From Dactylosporangium sp. AC04546 (lineage in GTDB: Bacteria > Actinomycetota > Actinomycetes > Mycobacteriales > Micromonosporaceae): DNA of 61,218 nt. The first letter of the stretch is position 1. Each line of letters opens with the position of its first letter. The position numbers and the translations under genes are program-made. The notes below the pieces were generated by a model, which saw only the letters and a program-made list of their open reading frames with translations, was not told where the DNA came from and ran no database searches. Of the stretch, positions 34,271 to 42,973 are shown piece by piece. The DNA is taken from positions 1-61,218 of the forward strand of contig NZ_JAHYSG010000076.1 of assembly GCF_022095675.1 (NCBI RefSeq), given 5' to 3'.

Positions 34271-35656
34271 ATGGTGCGGGACGCACAGGACAGGCCGCTT
34301 GACGACGCGGAGCGCGTCAGGCCTGCGGACGCGCTGGTGGCGCACAGCCACGGCGCACACGGGTCGGTACGGCTGTCGCGGCGGGCGGTGAGACTGAGCC
34401 TGGCGGTGATCGTGCCGGCCGGGGTGCTCATCGTGGTGGCGATGGCGCTGCTGTGGCCGCGCGGAGGACACCCGGTGGACACTGGCGGCGGATCGACCCG
34501 CGCCAGCGGCGAGGTCCGCGCCGTGCACCATGGGCCCTGCCCGGACGCGGATCCGGCAGCGGCCGCTGCGGGTACACCGTCGGACTGCGGCAGTGTCCAG
34601 GTCAGGATCACCGACGGTCCAGGCCGCGGCCAGCTGGTCAACAGCGACATCCCCGCCGGTCCGGGCGCGGTCCAAGTCAAGGTCGGTGACCGGGTCGTCC
34701 TCGTCGTCACCCAGGACGACTCAGCCGCCGCCCCGCAGTACCAGATCATCGACGCGCAACGCGGCCTGCAGTTGTGGCTGCTGGTCGCATGCTTCGCCGT
34801 GGCGATCATCGCGTTCGGCCGGTGGCGGGGCGTCACCGCCATGGCCGGACTCGGCGTGACATTCGGGGTGCTGCTGTACTTCATCGTGCCGGCCATCCTC
34901 GCCGGCAAACCGCCGCTGCTCGTCGCGGTCGTCGGCTGTGCTGCGATCATGCTCGCGGTGCTGTACCTGACCCACGGGCTCAACACCCCGACCTCGGTGG
35001 CGGTGATCGGCACGCTGGCCAGTCTGTGCCTGACCGGGGTGCTGTCCCAGGTGGCCACGGCGGCGGCCAGCCTCAACGGCGTGGCCGGCGAGGAGTCGTC
35101 GTTCCTTACGCTGATGTACCACGACGTCGACATGCGCGGGCTGCTGCTCGCCGGTATCCTCATCGGCTCCCTCGGCGTCCTGGACGACGTCGCGGTGACG
35201 CAGGCGTTCACCGTGGCGGAGCTGTCCGCGGCCAACCACACGCTAGGCTTCGCGCAGCTGTACCGGGCCGCCAGCCGGATCGGCCGGGCCCACATCGCCT
35301 CGGTCGTCAACACCATCGTGCTGGCCTACGCAGGCGCGTCGCTGCCGCTGTTGTTGCTGCTCGCCGCCGGCAACCAACCGCTCGGGGAAGTCCTCACCTC
35401 CCAACTGCTGGCCCAGGAGATCGTCCGCTCGGCTGTCGGCACCATCGGGCTCATCGCCGCCGTACCGATCACCACCGCCCTCGCCGCGCTCATCGCCAGC
35501 CGCTACCACCGTCACGACCCACCGCCCGAGACACCGGCGAGGGAGGTCGCGGCCCGCCGTCACGCGAAGCCACCGCTCGGCACCCCGGCGCCGAGCGCCG
35601 CGGTACCGCCCCGCGCCCACTGGACCTGGGGCGAACCCGACGCCGAGCGCCCCTGA
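34271..35656 (+). CDS. YibE/F-family membrane protein
   Basis: 461 aa with one N-terminal membrane segment (LSLAVIVPAGVLIVVAMALL, about residues 39-58), an extracytoplasmic domain, and seven or so further segments from residue 165. The family core is visible: VTFGVLLYFIVPAILAGKPP, YLTHGLNTPTSVAVIGTLAS and GILIGSLGVLDDVAVTQAFT. YibE/F proteins are putative transporters of unknown substrate. GAGGAGG lies just before the ATGGTG start pair, so the GTG may be used. A His/Pro-rich cytosolic tail closes the protein. Confidence 0.88.
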   Translation: MVRDAQDRPLDDAERVRPADALVAHSHGAHGSVRLSRRAVRLSLAVIVPAGVLIVVAMALLWPRGGHPVDTGGGSTRASGEVRAVHHGPCPDADPAAAAAGTPSDCGSVQVRITDGPGRGQLVNSDIPAGPGAVQVKVGDRVVLVVTQDDSAAAPQYQIIDAQRGLQLWLLVACFAVAIIAFGRWRGVTAMAGLGVTFGVLLYFIVPAILAGKPPLLVAVVGCAAIMLAVLYLTHGLNTPTSVAVIGTLASLCLTGVLSQVATAAASLNGVAGEESSFLTLMYHDVDMRGLLLAGILIGSLGVLDDVAVTQAFTVAELSAANHTLGFAQLYRAASRIGRAHIASVVNTIVLAYAGASLPLLLLLAAGNQPLGEVLTSQLLAQEIVRSAVGTIGLIAAVPITTALAALIASRYHRHDPPPETPAREVAARRHAKPPLGTPAPSAAVPPRAHWTWGEPDAERP

Positions 35657-35810
35657 CCCGTCCAACGACCACACCTGCACAGAGTCCGACGGTTGCTCGT
35701 GCCACCGCAGCGGCCGAGCCGCCGCGTCCGCTGGCACCGTGCGCACGTTTGTGGACTCAGCTTGATCTCAACCTGCAGCCGTGGGTTGCGGGCCCCGGTG
35801 GATCACGGGA

Positions 35811-35868
35811 ACAGCCCTTGGTCGATCATTCTCTTGTCGAGGGAAAATGATCATCAACCAAGGGCTGT
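35811..35868. terminator. Long interrupted stem-loop between convergent genes
   Basis: Outer arms ACAGCCCTTGGT (35811-35822) and ACCAAGGGCTGT (35857-35868) are perfect complements, and ATCATT / AATGAT form an inner stem with a 15-nt loop. It sits in the 258-bp gap between the convergent YibE/F and DUF4097 genes and may be a bidirectional terminator, or the end of a lost insertion sequence. Confidence 0.5.
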
Positions 35869-35914
35869 CGTGAAGATTGTGCATGACGCGGACGTGCCCC
35901 CTGCCGGCACTTGA

Positions 35915-36679
35915 TCACTGTGGGGTCCGCAGTGTGATGGCGCCGTTGTCGGTCTGGATCGTGATGGCGTGTGGGCTGTTCGCGTCCTGGGGCAGGTCGA
36001 CGCGGACCTCGTCGCTGTCCGTCGCAGTTATGGCCTTGTATGTGCTGTTCGGTACCTCGACCGTCACTGCGCCGTTGTTCGTCGTCACTGTCACGTCGTC
36101 TGGGACGGCGGCGAAGGACAGGTGGACCTTCCCGTTCTGGGTGCCGGCCTCGACGCGGCCCGACGTGATCCCGGTGGCCCGCAGCTCTCCGCTGTCACTG
36201 TTCAAGGTGAGTGGACCGGACACGTCATCAACTGCGACCGCGCCGTTGGCCGAGCGGATTCGCAAGGCGGTACCGAATCCTGAGGCGGTGATCTTCCCGT
36301 TCTCCCCCTCGACGGTGAGCGCCACGCCGTCGGGCACAAGCACCTCGTAGCGGACATTGCACGGTCCGATGATGGCTCCGCACTTGGTGGCCAGGGTGAG
36401 CCGTTCGCCCGCGAGTTCCCAGGTCGCCTCGGCATCGCCGCGGATCCCGTCCCGGCCGGAGAACCAGCGGGTCACCTCGACCTCGTCGACGTCGGCGGGC
36501 CGGACGTCGAGGTCACCGTTCGTCTTGGTGATGGTGAGCCGGTCTGCGACCGGTCCGAAGTTTCGCTTCTCCGGCTCGGCGTCGTCGGCTGAGGCACCGC
36601 ATCCGGTGGCGGCGATGAGCGTCAGCGCCGCGGCGACGGCTGCGAGAAGCGTACGGGTCGGGTGGTTGGGCCTGGTCAC
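35915..36679 (-). CDS. DUF4097-type putative adhesin lipoprotein
   Basis: 254 aa from a GTG at 36677-36679, chosen because GGAGG lies 7 nt upstream and because it places a lipoprotein signal peptide at the start (TRPNHPTRTLLAAVAAALTL with lipobox IAATGC). The mature part is a repeating beta-strand domain of the DUF4097 type: RLTITKTNGDLDVRPADVDE, ITASGFGTALRIRSANGAVA, GELRATGITSGRVEAGTQNG, HAITIQTDNGAITLRTPQ. It should sit on the outer face of the membrane. It diverges from a TetR gene, and the shared gap contains a perfect operator, so TetR control is likely. Confidence 0.85.
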   Translation of the reverse strand: MTRPNHPTRTLLAAVAAALTLIAATGCGASADDAEPEKRNFGPVADRLTITKTNGDLDVRPADVDEVEVTRWFSGRDGIRGDAEATWELAGERLTLATKCGAIIGPCNVRYEVLVPDGVALTVEGENGKITASGFGTALRIRSANGAVAVDDVSGPLTLNSDSGELRATGITSGRVEAGTQNGKVHLSFAAVPDDVTVTTNNGAVTVEVPNSTYKAITATDSDEVRVDLPQDANSPHAITIQTDNGAITLRTPQ

Positions 36680-36702
36680 GGGAATGCCTCCGGGGATCTG
36701 GG

Positions 36703-36753
36703 TTGCTATCGAGTCCTGCACTCGATACCTAAAGTATCCGATACTTTAGGTAT
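36703..36753 (+). promoter_or_regulatory. TetR-type operator with overlapping promoter
   Basis: A perfect palindrome at 36725-36753: 14-bp arms ATACCTAAAGTATC / GATACTTTAGGTAT around a single C. A candidate promoter for the TetR gene, TTGCTA (36703-36708) and TACCTA (36726-36731) with 17-bp spacing, has its -10 inside the left arm. The site lies 14 bp before the TetR ATG and 45 bp before the DUF4097 start, so one dimer pair could repress both genes. Confidence 0.8.
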
Positions 36754-36767
36754 GCTAGCCTCCCTGC

Positions 36768-37400
36768 ATGAGCGAAAGCCATCCGAGGGGCCCGGTTCCG
36801 CGCACCCCTCGCGAGGAGGTACGCCGCCGGCTGCTGACCGTCGCGATGCGGGTGTTCGCAGAGCGTGGCTACGCGGAGAGCCGGTTGGAGGACATCGCCC
36901 ACGCGGCCGGCTTCACGAAGGGCGCCGTCTACTCGAACTTCGGCAGCAAGCAAGGGCTGTTCGGCGCGGTGCTCGCCGAGCGTGCCAGCACCGAGCTCAC
37001 CACCGTGATGGCTGAGGTCCGCGACACCGAGGACCTGGCCACGGCAGCCGGTCGGGCCGCTCAGGTGGTCGCGCGGCGGATCGTCGACGACACCGAACGA
37101 GGACGACTTGGGCTTGAGTTCGCGGCCCTGGCAGCCCGCGACGAGCAGGCCAGGACGGTCCTCACCCCGCTGCGCCGCGAACAGCGCGCCGCGGCGGCCC
37201 GGTCACTCGCCGATGCCGCCGAACACACCGGCACACGGCTGGCCATCAGTCCCGATCTAGCAGCATTGATCCTGCACTGCCTGACCAACGGCCTGTCGAT
37301 GGAACACCTCGCCGACGCCGAGGCGGTCAACGCCGACGCCGTGGAAAAGGCCATCTCAGCCGTCATCGCCGCACTGTTTGCCCCGACCCAGAACAACTGA
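36768..37400 (+). CDS. TetR-family transcriptional regulator
   Basis: 210 aa. The N-terminal helix-turn-helix has LTVAMRVFAERGYAESRLED, HAAGFTKGAVYSNFGSKQGL, the TetR signature. The C-terminal ligand domain (residues 70-210) is divergent as usual. The perfect 29-bp operator lies just upstream, indicating autoregulation and control of the divergent lipoprotein gene. An MMPL-type exporter remnant follows 14 bp downstream; in the intact ancestor the regulator would have controlled that exporter. Confidence 0.92.
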   Translation: MSESHPRGPVPRTPREEVRRRLLTVAMRVFAERGYAESRLEDIAHAAGFTKGAVYSNFGSKQGLFGAVLAERASTELTTVMAEVRDTEDLATAAGRAAQVVARRIVDDTERGRLGLEFAALAARDEQARTVLTPLRREQRAAAARSLADAAEHTGTRLAISPDLAALILHCLTNGLSMEHLADAEAVNADAVEKAISAVIAALFAPTQNN

Positions 37401-37414
37401 AGGAGCCCTGACGA

Positions 37415-37780
37415 GGGTCCACCCTGCTCTACTCGCTCGGCCGGGCGGTGGTTCGGCGCCGGGGCTTCTTCCTCGCCGGCTGGCTGCTGCTGATCGCCCT
37501 GGTCGGTGCCGGCTTCGCGACGTTCGGCTCGCACCTGGACAGCGAGTTCACGGTGCCGGATACCCAGTCGCAGGCCGGCATCGACGCGCTGGAGAGGTCG
37601 CTACCGACCGCCACCGGGGTCCAGGGGCAACTTGTTTCGTCGCCCCCGAGGGTTCGGCCGTCACCGACCCGGCCTACCGCCCCGTGATCGAGCAGGCCAT
37701 GCGCGACGCCGCGACGGCTCCACAGGTCGCCAGCGTGACAGCGACCCCGCGTTTCGAAACCCCGCAGACATCGGTGGCCT
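37415..37780 (+). pseudogene. N-terminal remnant of an MMPL-family transporter
   Basis: The reading STLLYSLGRAVVRRRGFFLA, GWLLLIALVGAGFATFGSHL, FTVPDTQSQAGIDALERSLP is the N-terminus of an MMPL/RND exporter with the first membrane segment. A frameshift near 37635 leads to FVAPEGSAVTDPAYRPVIEQ, after which similarity fades by about 37780. The start codon position, right distance after AAGGAG, reads GGG instead of a start codon. The rest of the roughly 700-residue protein is missing; the LuxR-type gene lies beyond. Confidence 0.75.
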
Positions 37781-37821
37781 CGACGAGTTCGCCTCGTCGA
37801 AGCCGCCGACGACCGCCCGCG

Positions 37822-38793
37822 CTACGCCAGGCCGGATGCGCGGGCCACCACACCTGCCTGGAACCGGCTGGTCGCTCCGATCGACTCCATGACCTCGGAG
37901 ATGTAGCGCCGGCAGGTGCGCACGGAGATCCCGAGCCTCCGCGCCACCAGTTCATCCTTGGCGCCGGTGGCGAGCAGCCGCAGGATCGCCCGCTTGACGT
38001 CGTCCGGGACACACGTCGGCTGCGGATCGGCGGCCTCGAACGACACCGCACGGTTCCAGGTGGTGTCGAACAGCCCGGCCAGCATCTTGACCATCAACGG
38101 CTGCCGGACGACGACCGCCGCCGCAGGCCCGTCCGAGGTGATGAGCACGCCGGTCCTGCCGTCGAAGACAAACAGTCGCAGCGGCAGTTCGTCGACGGTG
38201 CCGAACGTTGCGCCGGCGTGGGTCAGCGTCTTCATGAACTCGGTGGCCGGTGGGTCGTACCGGACGGCGTGTTGGTGGACCGCCCGGAACCGCACCTCCC
38301 GCTCGCAGGCGTCGACGTATGGGGCCAGCGGCAGGCGTTCCACGCCCGGCTCCAGCACCGACACGGTCGACGTCGACCGCGACAGCTCGTCGTCCAGCAG
38401 GTCGGTGAGGGCCGCCTCGTCACCGATGACCTCCAGTGCCTGGCCGTACCTGGAGTGCTGTGACTGCTCGTGCACCGGCACGAGCCGCTGGAGCTGATTG
38501 CGCAACCGTGCCGCCTGGGCGGCGCGACGATGGGCGTCGGCCTCGATCGGCGACACCAGTCGCGCCATCGCTACATGAGGCGACACGGCGGTCCAGCCCC
38601 GTCCCCGATCCGGGCTGGGTTCGATGACCCGCAGCGCGGCGAGGCTGCGACGCACGGCGTCGAGTTCCTCCGCCGCGGCACCGGTGACGGCCTGGAGATT
38701 GTCGTCGTCCCAGTCGCCGGTCTCCACGATCTGCCGGTAGGCGGTCACCGTCAGGTCGTCCAGCCGGTCGGTGACACCCTCAACGTGGTCCAT
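37822..38793 (-). CDS. LuxR-type regulator with TrmB-like N-terminal part
   Basis: 323 aa from ATG at 38791-38793 (MDHVEGVTDRLDDLTVTAYR), with AAGGAG 10 nt upstream; the GTG codon just before is an alternative. An N-terminal winged-helix-like region is followed by a middle domain (LEPGVERLPLAPYVDACERE, LRLFVFDGRTGVLITSDGPA) similar to TrmB-like sugar- or ligand-binding regulators. The C-terminal LuxR helix-turn-helix is DDVKRAILRLLATGAKDELV and RLGISVRTCRRYISEVMESI. Regulators of this kind often sit beside natural-product operons in actinomycetes. It points away from the LAL gene and the large operon. Confidence 0.85.
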   Translation of the reverse strand: MDHVEGVTDRLDDLTVTAYRQIVETGDWDDDNLQAVTGAAAEELDAVRRSLAALRVIEPSPDRGRGWTAVSPHVAMARLVSPIEADAHRRAAQAARLRNQLQRLVPVHEQSQHSRYGQALEVIGDEAALTDLLDDELSRSTSTVSVLEPGVERLPLAPYVDACEREVRFRAVHQHAVRYDPPATEFMKTLTHAGATFGTVDELPLRLFVFDGRTGVLITSDGPAAAVVVRQPLMVKMLAGLFDTTWNRAVSFEAADPQPTCVPDDVKRAILRLLATGAKDELVARRLGISVRTCRRYISEVMESIGATSRFQAGVVARASGLA

Positions 38794-38879
38794 CACAGTT
38801 ATCTCCTTCCAAGCCATCAGTCGGGATGACGACGGATCCCGCCGGTGCCATACCGCCGATGACGCGAGATTTGCGCAGG

Positions 38880-38939
38880 TTTCGATACCGAAACAGCCTG
38901 GTCACGGCTGGAGGCGACGTCCTGAGTAGGCGGTACTCA
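38880..38939. promoter_or_regulatory. Small dyads in the LuxR/LAL intergenic region
   Basis: A 14-bp dyad TTTCGATACCGAAA at 38880-38893 and a second inverted repeat TGAGTA-N5-TACTCA at 38923-38939 lie in the 306 bp between the divergent LuxR and LAL genes. They are possible binding sites for either regulator. Confidence 0.35.
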
Positions 38940-39003
38940 ATCGAGCCGGACGCCTGCCACCACACGGGCAGGAAGTGGACGAGGGGGTGTATACCGGGAG
39001 ACT

Positions 39004-39039
39004 CGCCCGAACCGGCGCTGGTCAATGCCGGTTCGGGCG
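39004..39039. promoter_or_regulatory. Perfect 13-bp inverted repeat upstream of the LAL regulator
   Basis: Arms CGCCCGAACCGGC (39004-39016) and GCCGGTTCGGGCG (39027-39039) with a 10-nt spacer, 61 bp before the LAL start. It may be an operator (centres about two turns apart) or a terminator-like attenuator. Confidence 0.5.
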
Positions 39040-39099
39040 TGGTTCGCAGGACGTGGTTTCGGCGGCGGCAGCGCCGACTGAGTACCAGGAGGAACGGGC

Positions 39100-41751
39100 T
39101 TGCGCGCGACTGACGGGGAGCCGACAGCGCAGGACCGCGGGCTCGTGGGCCGGACCCACGAGCTGGCGGCGGTGCGGCAGGCGCTGGTGTCCGGCACCGG
39201 CTCGGGGGCGCTGCTGACCGGCGAACCCGGTGTCGGCAAGAGCCGGCTCCTCAGCGCCGCCCTCGACGAGACCGAAGCCGGCGGAGCCAGCGTGGTGCGC
39301 ATCACGGCGACGCCGTCGTGGCAGGACGTGCCGTTCGGCTCCGTCCCTTGGTTCGCGCCGCCGGACGACGCCGGCCTTGCCGGGGCGTTCCGGCTGGCGA
39401 AGCAGGGGCTGACAGCGGGCAGGCCGGCCGTGGTCGGCATCGACGACGTCAACTGGCTGGACGACGCGTCCGCCGCGCTGCTGGAGCGGCTGCTCACCGA
39501 CGGGGTGGTCAAGGTCTTCGCGACGGTGCGGAGCAACGCGGCCAACACGCCGATCGTCGCGCTGATGCGCCGGGCGGGCGCACTCGACCGCATCGACGTG
39601 CCCCCGCTCGACCGCGCCGGTCACGACGACCTCGTGACAGCGGTGCTCGGCGGCCCGGTCAGCGGTCTCGCGCTCGACGCACTGTGGCGGACGACGCTGG
39701 GCAACCCGCTGTTCGTCCGGGAGACGCTGCGCGCCGCCGTCGCCGAACGCAGCCTCCTGCCCCAGGAGGGCGTCTGGAACTGGCGGCCTGGCGGGCCCGC
39801 CACACCCCGGTTGTACGACGCGGTCGAGTTGACGGTCGGGGTCCTGTCGGACGAGGAGGCCGCCGCTCTGGCGTGCGTCGCCTACGCGGAGCCGCTGCGG
39901 CCCGCCGTGCTGGACCGGCTTGTCGCACCGATGGTGGCCGAGCAACTGGAGGAGCGGGGCCTCATCAGGTTGGTCGACCACGGCGCCGGAGTGCTCGTGC
40001 GGCTCGGCCATCCGCTGTTCGGCGAGGCGATCCGCGCCCGCACGAAGCCGTTGCGTCGCCGGCGGCTTCTGCGGGAGCTCGTCGAGGCCATGCAGGGCGA
40101 CGCGGCGTCGGTCGAGGACCGCATCCGGGTCATGTCCTGGCGGTGCGAGGCCGACCTGCCGTTCGACCTCGGCGAGGTGCTCGCCGCCGCCGACGCCGCG
40201 CTGGACCGGGGCGGTGCCGCCCTGGCAGAGCGGCTCGCCCGGAGCATCCCGGGGCCGATGGGGGCCTGGTACCTGGGACGGGCACAGGTCGCGCTGGGCC
40301 GGTCGCAGGATGCTGAACCGCTGCTGGCAACGGCGTACGCGCGGCTCGACGCCCCCGTCCTCCGGGCGAGGGCGGCCGCGCTGCGGGCCCTGAACCTGTT
40401 CTGGGGGCTCCGGCAGCCCGACGTCGCGTTGTCCCTGCTCGAGGAGGCGCATCGGCAGCTACCGGAGAGTGTGCACGGGGAGATGCTCGTCGCCGGGGCC
40501 GGCATCGCGGTGTTCTCCAAGTCCGACGTCAACGCCGCGTTCGCCGTCGCCGCCGCGTTGCAGGAGCCACCGCAGGAGCCGCTGCTGGCTGTCGCGCTGA
40601 CTCCGCTGCTGCCGTTCGTGCTGGTGTATGCGGGGGCGCCCCGGCAGGCAGCGGCGCAGCTCGCCGACAGCGTGCTGCCGCAGCCGACCTGGCCGACGAT
40701 GCGGGCCGCGACCCAGGCATGCCACATCCACGCGCTCGTGATGTGCGGGCGGTTGGAGGAGGCCGCTCCTCTTGCCGAGCGGTACTACCAGGATGCGGTG
40801 GCACACGGTTCCCCGGACGGGGTAGGCCTGCTCGCCATGATGGTGGGCATCTGCCACGGCGACCGCGGCCGGGTCGAGCAGGCCGCGAGGTGGACCAACG
40901 AGGCGCTCGCCGTCACCGACGCCCGGACCCTCTTCCCGATCCGCGCGAACATCCTCGGCATGCAGGCGTGGTGGGCGGCCCACCAGGGCCGGGCCGAACG
41001 GGCCACACAGGCAATGGCCGCCGTTGACGAGTTGCTGCCCGCGGACAGCCGCAGCGGTGACTACGCCCGCCTCGCGAGGGCCCTGCTGCTGGCCAGCACC
41101 GGCCGGCCGGCCGCGGCCGTGGAGGTCCTGCGCGACCTCGCCGAGCAGTTCGTCGGCGCGGGCGTGGTCTCCTCCGCCATGGAAGCGCTGCACCTGTGGT
41201 CCAGGGTGGAGCCGTCGGCCGAGGTCGCCGCCGAAGTCAGGCGGGTGGCGCAGATGTCGGACAGCCCGTTGTTCTCTTGGTTCGCCGAGTACGCCGACGT
41301 CCTGGCCGACGCCGATCCCGACCGGCTCGAGGCGCTCAGCCTGTCCTGGGAGCAACGCAGCTACACCACGCTCGCCCTGGAGGCCGCGGTGCGGGCGTGG
41401 CAGGCCCGCCCGGACGCGGAACAGCGCGCGTCGGAGCGGCTGCTGCGGCGGATCGCGAAGCTCCGGGACCGTTGTGACGGGTACTGGCCCGGGTGGCTCG
41501 TGGAACCGGTGGCGGTCGCCGGGCTCACCCGCCGGGAACGGGAGGTCTGCGCGCTGGCGGCGACCGGTCTGAGCAACGCGGAGATCTCCGTGCGGCTGGT
41601 GCTGTCCGTCCGCACGGTGGAGAACCATCTGCAGCGCGCCTACGACAAGCTCGGCATCCGTCAGCGCGGCCAGCTCGCCGACGCGCTGCACGACGCGGAC
41701 GGGTGGCGGCACCCGGATGACCGGCCGGGTGCGGCGCGGGCCGAGGGATAG
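39100..41751 (+). CDS. LAL-family (AAA + LuxR) transcriptional activator
   Basis: 883 aa from TTG at 39100, with CAGGAGG 8 nt upstream. The N-terminal ATPase domain has Walker A GEPGVGKSRLL (about residue 46) and a Walker B-like region VVGIDDVNWLDD; the middle is a long helical repeat region. The C-terminal LuxR helix-turn-helix is LTRREREVCALAATGLSNAE, VRTVENHLQRAYDKLGIRQR. Large LAL proteins are common pathway-specific activators of actinomycete secondary-metabolite operons. It ends 67 bp before the 13-gene operon on the same strand, so it is the likely activator of that operon. Confidence 0.9.
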   Translation: MRATDGEPTAQDRGLVGRTHELAAVRQALVSGTGSGALLTGEPGVGKSRLLSAALDETEAGGASVVRITATPSWQDVPFGSVPWFAPPDDAGLAGAFRLAKQGLTAGRPAVVGIDDVNWLDDASAALLERLLTDGVVKVFATVRSNAANTPIVALMRRAGALDRIDVPPLDRAGHDDLVTAVLGGPVSGLALDALWRTTLGNPLFVRETLRAAVAERSLLPQEGVWNWRPGGPATPRLYDAVELTVGVLSDEEAAALACVAYAEPLRPAVLDRLVAPMVAEQLEERGLIRLVDHGAGVLVRLGHPLFGEAIRARTKPLRRRRLLRELVEAMQGDAASVEDRIRVMSWRCEADLPFDLGEVLAAADAALDRGGAALAERLARSIPGPMGAWYLGRAQVALGRSQDAEPLLATAYARLDAPVLRARAAALRALNLFWGLRQPDVALSLLEEAHRQLPESVHGEMLVAGAGIAVFSKSDVNAAFAVAAALQEPPQEPLLAVALTPLLPFVLVYAGAPRQAAAQLADSVLPQPTWPTMRAATQACHIHALVMCGRLEEAAPLAERYYQDAVAHGSPDGVGLLAMMVGICHGDRGRVEQAARWTNEALAVTDARTLFPIRANILGMQAWWAAHQGRAERATQAMAAVDELLPADSRSGDYARLARALLLASTGRPAAAVEVLRDLAEQFVGAGVVSSAMEALHLWSRVEPSAEVAAEVRRVAQMSDSPLFSWFAEYADVLADADPDRLEALSLSWEQRSYTTLALEAAVRAWQARPDAEQRASERLLRRIAKLRDRCDGYWPGWLVEPVAVAGLTRREREVCALAATGLSNAEISVRLVLSVRTVENHLQRAYDKLGIRQRGQLADALHDADGWRHPDDRPGAARAEG

Positions 41752-41818
41752 CGGTCTGGCAACTTGTTCCGGGGTCGCGGCCCTGTCGGCGATGGGGTCG
41801 CCGACCTAGCGTCGAGCC

Positions 41819-42973
41819 GTGCGGAAGAACACCAGGCGTGACAGAACACTACTGATCATTGGCAACGGGGTTCTCGGCGGGAACGTACTTGATCTGCTTT
41901 CCTGGGTCGGGTTCGACGGTCAGATCATCGTCGGCGGCCGGAACACGACGGCGGTCGAAGAGCGGGTCAACCTGGCCCGGCTCGCGGCATATAACCAGGG
42001 CACCAATCCGCGGCTCGCAGCCGCCTGCGTCGACCTCGACGACGTCGACCGTACCGCCGAGACGGTCTCCCGGCTGCGCCCCGACATCATTTTCAACACG
42101 GCCTCGGTCCAGACGTACTGGCGGATCTCCCTCCTGCCACGAGAGCTGTACCAGACGCTCGACCGGCCGGGCGTCGGTCCGTGGCTGCCGATGCACCTCA
42201 GTCCCGCTCACCGTCTGATGACCGCGGTGCACCGCTCGGGGCACGATCCCGTCGTCGTCAACGCGGCCTACCCGGACGCGGTCAACCCGGCCCTGCAGAC
42301 CTGCGGCCTGGCTCCGGCGGTCGGCATCGGCAACGTGATGAACGTCGTGCCGGCCGTGCGTGCCGCGGCGGCGCTGCACCTCGGCGTCGCAGTGGAGCGC
42401 GTGGATGTCAGGCTCGTCGCCCACCACTACGTCAGCAACCGCCTGCCCGCCGCCGGCGACACCGGTGGAGCCGACTACGACCTGCGGATCTATGTCGACG
42501 GCTCCGACGTCACCGACAGTGCGGACACCCCCGCACTGTTCCGCCTGCTGCCGACCGACGTCCGGCGTACCCGCGGGCGGGCCGGCATGTACGTCACCGC
42601 AAGCTCGGCGTTCGCCGTGCTCCAGGGCCTGACCTCAGAGACGCCGGTCGCCGTCCACGCTCCCGGTCCGCTCGGCCTCGTGGGCGGCTACCCGGTACGG
42701 CTCTCGGAGCACGGCGTCGAGCTGGACCTGGCGCCGGCGTGTTCTCAGGAGCGCGCCGTGGCCGTGAACGAGCAGGGCCAGGTCTTCGACGGGATCGAAC
42801 GCATCGAGGTCAGCGGCCGGGTCGTGTTCACCGACCTCGCGACCCGGACGATGTCGGAGGTGCTGGGACACCACTGCCCCGAGTTCAAGGTCGAGGACTG
42901 CCACGACTGGGCGCGTGAGCTCAAGGCGAAGTACTCGGCGTTCGAGGCGAGGTCCGGGGTGAACGGTTCATGA
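41819..42973 (+). CDS. NAD(P)-dependent opine/saccharopine dehydrogenase-like enzyme
   Basis: 384 aa, GTG start. The Rossmann fingerprint GNGVLGGNVLDLL is at about residues 15-27, followed by the second strand GGRNTTAVEERV and a C-terminal catalytic domain (VVNAAYPDAVNPALQTCGLA, VGGYPVRLSEHGVELDL). This resembles saccharopine/opine dehydrogenases, which reductively couple an amine to a keto acid; the closest subfamily is uncertain. It opens the large operon and overlaps the next gene by 4 bp. A reduced imine or keto intermediate in the pathway would be its likely substrate. The family call comes from fold features only. Confidence 0.6.
   Translation: MRKNTRRDRTLLIIGNGVLGGNVLDLLSWVGFDGQIIVGGRNTTAVEERVNLARLAAYNQGTNPRLAAACVDLDDVDRTAETVSRLRPDIIFNTASVQTYWRISLLPRELYQTLDRPGVGPWLPMHLSPAHRLMTAVHRSGHDPVVVNAAYPDAVNPALQTCGLAPAVGIGNVMNVVPAVRAAAALHLGVAVERVDVRLVAHHYVSNRLPAAGDTGGADYDLRIYVDGSDVTDSADTPALFRLLPTDVRRTRGRAGMYVTASSAFAVLQGLTSETPVAVHAPGPLGLVGGYPVRLSEHGVELDLAPACSQERAVAVNEQGQVFDGIERIEVSGRVVFTDLATRTMSEVLGHHCPEFKVEDCHDWARELKAKYSAFEARSGVNGS

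Noticed and set aside
35693..35914. Possible transposase start (VKIVHDADVPPAGT) next to the 35811 stem-loop
   Set aside because: Only 14 codons to a stop and no recognisable family; kept only as a possible IS remnant.
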